From the NCBI GenBank assembly GCA_902795555.1, contig CADBLV010000351.1, forward strand, positions 1 to 8,901: a DNA stretch of 8,901 nucleotides, read 5' to 3'. Numbering within the stretch: the stretch's first letter is position 1; each line of letters opens with the position of its first letter. Below the pieces are notes generated by a model, which was given only the letters and a program-made list of their open reading frames with translations, was not told the origin of the DNA and did no database searches. This document shows, piece by piece, positions 1 to 4,828 of this stretch. The DNA comes from an uncultured Eubacteriales bacterium (GTDB taxonomy: Bacteria; Bacillota_A; Clostridia; Christensenellales; Aristaeellaceae). The position numbers were made by a program, and so were the translations under genes.

Positions 1-82
1 CAGCGCCGAAGGAGCCTTCCCCCAGTTTGCTGTCTACTTCCCATTCACCCCACAGCGGGCTGAAATCCCTGATGTCGCTCAT
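1..82 (-). CDS. Ser/Thr protein kinase, N-terminal fragment (cut by window edge)
   Basis: Only the first 27 codons are present; the gene runs off the left edge. The translation begins MSDIRDFSPLWGEWEV and continues into KLGEGSFGA, which is a textbook glycine-rich ATP-binding loop (GxGxFG, residues 21-26) of Hanks-type (PknB-like) kinases. A short lead with a W-x-x-W element just before the loop is common in Bacillota kinases of this type. The start is supported by an AGGAGAG ribosome binding site at 88-94, five bases upstream. It is the last gene of the cluster, 122 nt after the WXG100 pair. Kinases are recurrent neighbours of type VII loci, and the inferred role is phospho-regulation of the secretion machine. 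Catalytic HRD and DFG motifs, any transmembrane helix and any sensor domain lie outside the window, so activity cannot be judged. Confidence 0.85.
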   Translation of the reverse strand, partial: MSDIRDFSPLWGEWEVDSKLGEGSFGA

Positions 83-131
83 GTCGTCTCTCCTGTATTC
101 CGTCTTGCAAATGAAAGAATGTGCTTTTATT

Positions 132-165
132 CGGACTGACCATCCCGGAAGGGATGGTCAGTCCG
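132..165 (-). terminator. Perfect 15-bp stem-loop between the WXG100 gene and the kinase gene (terminator-like, no U-run)
   Basis: CGGACTGACCATCCC (132-146) and its exact reverse complement (151-165) flank a 4-nt loop, GGAA on the plus strand and TTCC in the transcript. It sits 39 nt after the stop codon of the 95-aa WXG100 gene. In the direction of transcription the stem is followed by AATAAAAGCAC, not by a T-run, so it is not a standard intrinsic terminator. It could be an inefficient terminator or a 3' RNA-stabilising hairpin that keeps WXG100 mRNA above kinase mRNA. The structure is certain; the function is inferred. Confidence 0.45.
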
Positions 166-204
166 TTTACATCGATTGAATTGTGGTTGAATGATTCTGT
201 TACC

Positions 205-492
205 TCAGCTGAAGTTGGACGCCAGCTGAACGTCCACATCATCATAGGCCTTCGCGGCGGTCTGCGCGACGCCGGCGATCTGCTGGAGAATCTGCGCGAA
301 GCTGTGCAGCGCGGGCTGCGCTTCCACATAGCTGTTATAGAACGCATTGGAAGAAATACCGGTCCAGGCGGAAGCAACGGATTCGATCTTCTTGTCCAGC
401 TGGCTGACCTTCGTGTTCAGCAGTTCCGCTTTTTCAGCAATCTGATTGCCCAGTTTCATCAGATCTTCAGGGGTTACTTTCAGTTCTGCCAT
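205..492 (-). CDS. WXG100 family secreted protein (EsxA-like), 95 aa
   Basis: This is a canonical small ESX substrate, expected to fold as a helix-turn-helix hairpin and to be exported by the EssC-powered type VII system as a dimer. The W-T-G motif is at residues 43-45, in the turn between two predicted amphipathic helices. A C-terminal Y83-x-x-x-D87 export motif (YDDVD) follows the second helix at the usual place. Length (95 aa) is typical, with no signal peptide and no transmembrane segment. The start is set by a strong AAGGAGG at 502-508, nine bases upstream. It lies 38 nt downstream of a co-linear paralogue (531-815), with W and G at the same residue numbers, which suggests tandem duplication and possibly a heterodimer. 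A strong hairpin follows the gene. Which of the two corresponds to EsxA cannot be settled from sequence alone. Confidence 0.95.
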   Translation of the reverse strand: MAELKVTPEDLMKLGNQIAEKAELLNTKVSQLDKKIESVASAWTGISSNAFYNSYVEAQPALHSFAQILQQIAGVAQTAAKAYDDVDVQLASNFS

Positions 493-530
493 GGTTTTAA
501 TCCTCCTTGTTTCATTTCCGGTTCAGTTGA

Positions 531-815
531 TCAGGAACGGGCACTCAGGCCGCTCTCGACTTCGGTCCAGGTCTGGGCCACCGCGGAAACCTGAGTTCCC
601 AGGCCATTGACGATCTCACCGAGCTTGGCCAGGTTTTCCTTCTGGCTCTGATAGTCGCTCATGAAGGCATTCTGCGCAAGACCTTCCCACACGCTGTTGG
701 TCTGGTTCACCAGGGCAGCCGCCTCGTTGATGATGCCGTCCAGTTCCGCGCCCAGGGTCTTGATTTCTCCGGCCATGGACTCCAGTTGTTCGGATGATAC
801 CTTGATGTTCGCCAT
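531..815 (-). CDS. WXG100 family secreted protein, 94 aa, with W-x-x-x-E in place of Y-x-x-x-D
   Basis: A second canonical WXG100 protein. Its W-E-G motif is at residues 43-45, exactly co-linear with the 95-aa neighbour, between two predicted helices. At the C-terminal export-motif position it has W83-T-E-V-E87, so the usual Tyr is Trp and the acidic residue is Glu. This may mean that the neighbour supplies the main export signal in a pair, or that an aromatic residue is enough. Like other family members it has no signal peptide or membrane helix. The start codon is preceded by AAGGAG (GGAAAGGAGTCAACAAA upstream of ATG). The gap before it (75 nt) is the largest between genes up to this point in the cluster, and a weak promoter may lie there. 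The family assignment is very secure; the partner relationship is inference. Confidence 0.95.
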   Translation of the reverse strand: MANIKVSSEQLESMAGEIKTLGAELDGIINEAAALVNQTNSVWEGLAQNAFMSDYQSQKENLAKLGEIVNGLGTQVSAVAQTWTEVESGLSARS

Positions 816-844
816 TTTGTTGACTCCTTTCCTTCCTGTGGATT

Positions 845-873
845 ATTCTACAAATCGCTTGCGCGAATGTATT
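845..873 (-). promoter_or_regulatory. Weak candidate promoter upstream of the WXG100 pair
   Basis: Reading the minus strand, TAGAAT (plus-strand 845-850; one mismatch to TATAAT) lies 17 nt downstream of AATACA (plus-strand 868-873; 3 of 6 matches to TTGACA). The -10 ends about 30 nt before the start codon at 815, leaving room for a short leader with the ribosome binding site. The -35 is poor, and a single -10-like match is easily found by chance. The region also overlaps an imperfect stem-loop (851-875). The only contextual support is that this is the widest gap upstream of the highly expressed class of WXG100 genes. Confidence 0.22.
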
Positions 874-890
874 TGAAAGATGATGCCCGC

Positions 891-1205
891 TCAGGACACC
901 CTGAGGCTTTTGGCCTGCTGCAGCAGGTCGTCATAGGTCTTTACGACATTGTCCATAATCTTCGTCAGCTGTTCCATCATGTCACAGTAGCGAACCACCG
1001 TATCCAGCCAGTCATCGCTGATGGTGGATTTGAACTTGTTTGCCGCCTTGCCCACCCAATAGGTGCTGGTCAGTTCATTCATGGTGGTTTTCAGATTATC
1101 GTGGATCGATTTCAGTTCATCCTTGTAGCCCCTGTATTTATTCGCGCAGGAGCTCAACTCCCCGAGGTCAAAGGAAACATGATCATAACTCCGGCCCCAT
1201 CCCAT
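891..1205 (-). CDS. Divergent WXG100-like protein, 104 aa
   Basis: A small, almost entirely helical protein with W50-V-G52 in a short turn (TYWVGKAANKF) between two long predicted helices, which fits the WXG100 superfamily. It differs from the two canonical members downstream in three ways. It has an extra N-terminal segment of about seven residues containing GWG, its sequence is more polar and lysine-rich, and it carries two cysteines (20 and 74). Near its end it has Y91-D-D-L-L, so the acidic residue expected four positions after Tyr is missing, although two Asp follow directly. There is no signal peptide. The start is supported by AAGGAGG eight bases upstream, and the gene follows the TPR gene by only 21 nt. 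It may be a partner or adaptor WXG100 protein rather than an independently exported one; that is inference. Confidence 0.85.
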   Translation of the reverse strand: MGWGRSYDHVSFDLGELSSCANKYRGYKDELKSIHDNLKTTMNELTSTYWVGKAANKFKSTISDDWLDTVVRYCDMMEQLTKIMDNVVKTYDDLLQQAKSLRVS

Positions 1206-1226
1206 CGATTACCGCCTCCTTTCCGA

Positions 1227-2549
1227 TCAGAGCCCCAGCGTCTTCCGGGCCTTCTCCTGCAGCTGATCCGCCAGCGCTTTCGCCTCTTCCTTGTCTCCCT
1301 TGTCCATCAGCAGCTGCGCCCGCAGGGTGAGAATGCCGTCGGTGGGACCCGTCAGCTTCTCACACCGCTCCAGTTCCGTCAGTGCCTGGTCATACTGTTT
1401 CAGACCACGGAGGCACATGATCCGATAGACCCGGGCTTCCGTTCTGGTGCTGTCGTTGACGGTGATCAGCCGGAGCCTGGTCAGCGCTTCCTTGTACAGC
1501 ATCATCGCTTCGTCCAAGCGGCCCAGCTGCTCCAGCGCGAAGGGCTGCAGCACGATGGCTCGGATTAAATCCTCCTCGACGTTCGGCAGCTTCAGGCACT
1601 CGTTCGCCAGATCCAGCAGATCGCTGTAGCGCTTCTGCGCGGAATACAGCTCCATCAGCATATTCCGGGCATCCACGTCCACAAGACCTTCCTCTTCCCG
1701 GCTGATCCGAGCCTTGAATTTCTCGATGGCCTCATCGATTTTCTCCTCGCCCAGCAGGATATGCGCTTCAATCGTATCCAGCTCATCCAGGGATTCGCTT
1801 TCCGTAATCACTTCCCGAAGGGAGGCGATTTCCGCGTGTGCTTCCTCAGAGCGGCCGGTCAGCCCGTATAGCCGAACCTTCTGCAGCCGCAGATTCACAT
1901 CCTCCGGGAACACCTCCAGCGCAACCTTCAGGCATTCCTCCGCCTCCTCATATTGATCCTTCTCCACCAGGATATCAATCATCAGGCAGTACAGAGACAT
2001 CTCCGCCGGGAATCTCGTCAGGGAGCGCTTACACAGGCTCTCCGCTTCGTCCAGGCTCTCGGTCTGAATCAGCAGGTTGATCCGGTGCGCGACGGGATCC
2101 ACCCATTCCGGGTTTTCCCGGCTGGCCCGGATATACGCGGCCATGGCATTGTCCACCTGGCCCAGTTCCTGATAGCAGAAGCCCAGGTTGTTGGTCATCT
2201 GCGGATCCGTGTATCCGGCATCCTCCGCCAGATGGAATTCCTTGATGGCCTCCTGATAATCGCTGTGCAGGATCTTCAGGTTCCCGATGGCGTAATGCAG
2301 TTCACCGCTGTTCGGATCAAGCTCCAGGGCCTTGTCATAGCAAAGTTTCGCCTGATCCAGTTCCGCCGTCACCGCGTGGATATTACCTTCCTCGATATAG
2401 GCGCCGGCATATTGAGGATCGGCTTTTTCCGCTTCGCTCAGCAGGTCGAGCGCGTCCTCATACTGCTCTTTGCAGGCCAGCAGATGCGCCTGCTGGGTCA
2501 GATCGATCGCCTCCAGGGTTTCCGGGGAATACGAATTGTTCTGTTCCAT
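1227..2549 (-). CDS. Cytosolic tetratricopeptide (TPR) repeat protein, 440 aa
   Basis: TPR helices fill almost the whole protein. Clear 34-residue units begin near residues 15, 49 and 83, with the usual small/large pattern and the A-x-x-x-Y-x-x-A-L-x-x-x-P ending (for example YDKALELDP, 71-79). Less regular units continue to about residue 430. There is no signal peptide, transmembrane segment or extra catalytic domain, so it should be a cytosolic protein-binding solenoid. The start is fixed by GGGAGG a few bases upstream. It lies 24 nt after the LXG-like effector gene and 21 nt before a WXG100-like gene, so it is co-transcribed with secretion substrates. A chaperone, scaffold or substrate-delivery role is a reasonable inference. 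An immunity role for the upstream effector is possible from position alone, but nothing in the sequence shows it. Confidence 0.93.
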   Translation of the reverse strand: MEQNNSYSPETLEAIDLTQQAHLLACKEQYEDALDLLSEAEKADPQYAGAYIEEGNIHAVTAELDQAKLCYDKALELDPNSGELHYAIGNLKILHSDYQEAIKEFHLAEDAGYTDPQMTNNLGFCYQELGQVDNAMAAYIRASRENPEWVDPVAHRINLLIQTESLDEAESLCKRSLTRFPAEMSLYCLMIDILVEKDQYEEAEECLKVALEVFPEDVNLRLQKVRLYGLTGRSEEAHAEIASLREVITESESLDELDTIEAHILLGEEKIDEAIEKFKARISREEEGLVDVDARNMLMELYSAQKRYSDLLDLANECLKLPNVEEDLIRAIVLQPFALEQLGRLDEAMMLYKEALTRLRLITVNDSTRTEARVYRIMCLRGLKQYDQALTELERCEKLTGPTDGILTLRAQLLMDKGDKEEAKALADQLQEKARKTLGL

Positions 2550-2573
2550 GTCGTTGTCCTCCCTTTATTGCTG

Positions 2574-4058
2574 TCACAGCGTGCTCCAGATGAATCGAAT
2601 GGGGTTGGAAAAATTTTGAATGAGCTGAAGATTGAATCCCGTGATTTTCTGCTGAAGGATGACGGGCTTGACAAGGCCATAGGTCGAGAAGGTGTAATTC
2701 GGATCCAGACTGCTTGCCACCCATTGCATGAATTTAGACGGGGACCCGAGGGTATCCAGGAACTTGGTGATATGGTCGGAAGGCTTGTCGATCTTAACGT
2801 CATACTGGAAATTGTTCAGGTTCAGGTTGATATGGTTGTTGATGGAACCAATCTTGTTCCCGGCCGCCACGCCGTCTTTCATGAAAGAATTGACGATGTC
2901 AAACATCTTGGTGGTTTCTTTTTCGCCCGTATTTCGATCCTTGTAATCAAAATTCCAGGCGTTCCCCAGGGTATTGTTTATGAACGTATCCCAGGTATCC
3001 TTTCCCGCCTTCACAGTATCCCAGAACGCATGTCCTTCGCTCTTTCCGTAATTGTTGGTCCGCAGCATGCTGTAGCCGCCGTTGATAATCTTAACCCAGT
3101 TCTTCGCCTGTTTCCAGTATCCCTTTTCGCTTGTCGCCTCTTTGAAGAGTTTCCCGCCGCCCTCTTTGATGCTCTTCCAGGCGTTTTTAAAGAAATGACC
3201 GTTCTGCTTGATGACCGTCTTAAAGCTCTGTGCAAACTTACCGATGTTGTAAATGATGTTCGCAATGGCAACCACAACTTCGATCGTCTGGAACACCGCC
3301 GCGGATTCATAGTATCCCGCCCGTCTGAGGACGGAGGCAAAGTCCGATTCGGAGGCAATCTTGTTTTTGGCGGATTTGTGCAGAACATTTTTATCTGTCT
3401 GTGCATCAATATACATCGCAATCTTCGCGGCAGTGTTGTAAATCGCTACCGCCAGCGCGGCACAGGCCAGAAGCACAGCGACCCACGTTCCTCCCGACAC
3501 AACGATCAGGATGGCATCAATCACCACAAGGGTGATGGCCACGACCACCGCGATAACCGCGTCGATCACCTCGGCGCCACCACGGAAATGATACCAGTCC
3601 TTGATCTCATTGATGAAATGTTCAAAATGCGCTTGGATGTCCTTCAGGAAAGACCGAACCCAGTCGAACAAATCGCCCAGACCGAGAAAATCGCAGACAG
3701 CTTCAATACAGCGCTCAATAAAGTTTTTATCCTTGATACCCCATCTTTTCCGGAAATCGCCTATCAGGGTTTTGATCTGATTGGACAGATTGGTTTCGGC
3801 TGTTTTGACATTGCTTTGGAAGGTTGTAACCTTCGAGGAATAGGTGGACAGCGCGCTGGATTTGGTTCGCAGCGCGTTGATCTTCACCCGAACCTTGCTG
3901 TAGGCTGTGTTGATATTAGGCGTCATGCCGCCGGAATAACCGGACAGCTTGTTTTTGACCTTATTCTCCAGGTTATCCGCATACGTACCCGCTTTCTTGG
4001 ATGCATCCTGAGCGTCTTTGGCCAGATCGGCGAGTTCGCTGAAAACGAATTTGACCAT
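2574..4058 (-). CDS. Putative type VII-secreted LXG-like effector, 494 aa, unknown C-terminal domain
   Basis: The first ~100 residues are a long helical region (FSELADLAKDAQDASKK, then a Y41-S-G-G turn, then Ser/Thr/Lys-rich helices to ILe99). This resembles the N-terminal targeting region of LXG-like proteins found in Clostridia type VII loci. Residues 115-160 are amphipathic with several Trp. Residues 162-187 and 191-208 are strongly hydrophobic, and a weaker such stretch lies at 258-272. This pattern is seen in LXG proteins and could insert into a membrane. Residues 290-494 are polar, Asn- and aromatic-rich, with no toxin motif that I recognise. There is no signal peptide. The start is chosen for the AAGGAG about nine bases upstream. 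It follows a DUF4176 gene and a YwqH-like gene, the usual accessory genes of such effectors. No typical small immunity gene follows; the next gene encodes a TPR protein. Substrate status is likely, toxin activity unproven. Confidence 0.75.
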   Translation of the reverse strand: MVKFVFSELADLAKDAQDASKKAGTYADNLENKVKNKLSGYSGGMTPNINTAYSKVRVKINALRTKSSALSTYSSKVTTFQSNVKTAETNLSNQIKTLIGDFRKRWGIKDKNFIERCIEAVCDFLGLGDLFDWVRSFLKDIQAHFEHFINEIKDWYHFRGGAEVIDAVIAVVVAITLVVIDAILIVVSGGTWVAVLLACAALAVAIYNTAAKIAMYIDAQTDKNVLHKSAKNKIASESDFASVLRRAGYYESAAVFQTIEVVVAIANIIYNIGKFAQSFKTVIKQNGHFFKNAWKSIKEGGGKLFKEATSEKGYWKQAKNWVKIINGGYSMLRTNNYGKSEGHAFWDTVKAGKDTWDTFINNTLGNAWNFDYKDRNTGEKETTKMFDIVNSFMKDGVAAGNKIGSINNHINLNLNNFQYDVKIDKPSDHITKFLDTLGSPSKFMQWVASSLDPNYTFSTYGLVKPVILQQKITGFNLQLIQNFSNPIRFIWSTL

Positions 4059-4090
4059 ACACCTCTTCTCCTTTCCCCTTTTTTCAGAGA

Positions 4091-4501
4091 TTATCCTCCG
4101 GTAACTTTCTCGATGATTTCATCCTTCAAGGCTTGCAGGTATTTTGAATAATAGCTTTTGGCCTGGGATTCCGCGGAATTGATCTGCCCCGTCAGCGAAT
4201 TGATTTCGTTGTTGATCGCATTATAAGCCCCGCTGACATTGGAATCCGAATACACACCGCTTTCCTTCTTCGCTTCCAGACAAGCGTAGTTCGTGTTAAA
4301 CGCGGAGTCGCCCGTCATCCCTTTTGCGTGCTCATCCAGCGCATCGTTCAGTTCCTTGTTGATCCCGTCCGGCGCGCCATGGATGGGATCATGGGTAATG
4401 GCGTTTCGGATGCCTTCCAGTTCGGCCTTCTTGCTTTTCAGGTCTTTGGACTTCCGCTTGCATGATGAGTACTGGCTGTAATACCATTTGCTGCTTGCCA
4501 T
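4091..4501 (-). CDS. YwqH/DUF5082-like helical accessory protein, 136 aa
   Basis: A small alpha-helical protein beginning MASSKWYYSQYSSCKRK. It has a basic first helix (residues 5-36), a Gly/Pro-containing break (HGAPDG, 41-46), a middle segment, and a last long helix (about 88-132) ending KVTGG. The order and composition match DUF5082 (B. subtilis YwqH-type) proteins, which are encoded just upstream of LXG-type effectors and resemble WXG100 proteins in fold without a W-x-G motif. The likely role is to pair with the N-terminal helical domain of the 494-aa protein encoded 32 nt downstream, and to guide it to EssC. There is no signal peptide or membrane helix. The family call rests on pattern, size and position rather than on a diagnostic catalytic motif. 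Confidence 0.7.
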   Translation of the reverse strand: MASSKWYYSQYSSCKRKSKDLKSKKAELEGIRNAITHDPIHGAPDGINKELNDALDEHAKGMTGDSAFNTNYACLEAKKESGVYSDSNVSGAYNAINNEINSLTGQINSAESQAKSYYSKYLQALKDEIIEKVTGG

Positions 4502-4525
4502 GCGTCATTCCCTCCGTCCGGCCTT

Positions 4526-4810
4526 TCAGGCCTGCTGTTTCAGGATTTCCGCTGCCTTTTCCAACTGCACGCTGAAAGCGAATTGCTCCTCTTCCTGATA
4601 GCCGAGGAAAAATACCCTGGAAATCTGATTGTGATTGAAAAGGAAAGTCCGTTCGCTTCCCATATATCCTTCCGGATAGGGGATGCCCACATAATCCCAC
4701 ACCGTTTCCGTCTCCGCTTCCTGCTGAAGATAGCCGATGATCATCATCCGTTTCACGTTCTCTCCGATCAGCACGACGCTCCCGATAGGCAGTAATCCTT
4801 CCAGTTTCAT
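4526..4810 (-). CDS. DUF4176 family protein, 94 aa
   Basis: The sequence has the hallmarks of DUF4176: LLPIGSVVLIG (residues 6-16), then MMIIGYLQ (22-29), then W38-D-Y-V-G-I-P-Y-P-E-G (38-48), and a later FLFNHNQISRVFFLGY stretch (56-71). It should be a small beta-rich cytosolic protein. DUF4176 genes are repeatedly found beside LXG-type effectors and WXG100 genes in type VIIb loci of Bacillota, where they are regarded as accessory factors; a biochemical activity is not established as far as I know. Here it sits 18 nt after the 537-aa WXG100-headed gene and 24 nt before the YwqH-like gene. It could serve either the upstream or the downstream substrate. The start has GGAG about ten bases upstream. 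The family call is strong; the function is unknown. Confidence 0.88.
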   Translation of the reverse strand: MKLEGLLPIGSVVLIGENVKRMMIIGYLQQEAETETVWDYVGIPYPEGYMGSERTFLFNHNQISRVFFLGYQEEEQFAFSVQLEKAAEILKQQA

Positions 4811-4828
4811 GTTTCTGTTTCTCCTTTC

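Noticed and set aside
890..905. A 6-bp inverted repeat with a 4-nt loop at the stop codon of the 104-aa gene
   Set aside because: The stem is short, has no U-run after it, and is partly dictated by the coding sequence; it is likely chance.
2574..4058. Pore-forming toxin call for the LXG-like protein based on its hydrophobic segment
   Set aside because: Central hydrophobic helices are common in LXG-like proteins and do not by themselves show toxicity; without a recognisable toxin fold or immunity gene the call would be invented.
1953..4151. A 732-codon open frame on the plus strand, antisense to the TPR and LXG-like genes
   Set aside because: It lies wholly opposite three well-supported genes with clear families and ribosome binding sites. 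Its translation is low-complexity, rich in Arg, His, Gly and Ile, with no recognisable domain. Long antisense frames arise from the GC-rich third positions of the real genes.
4520..4532. A short GGCCT/AGGCC hairpin at the stop codon of the DUF4176 gene, next to the ribosome-binding region
   Set aside because: Five base pairs with a 3-nt loop is too weak to call a terminator. It also lies at the end of the DUF4176 gene, after the YwqH-like gene has started downstream in transcription order only 24 nt away on the other side, so a regulatory role cannot be supported.
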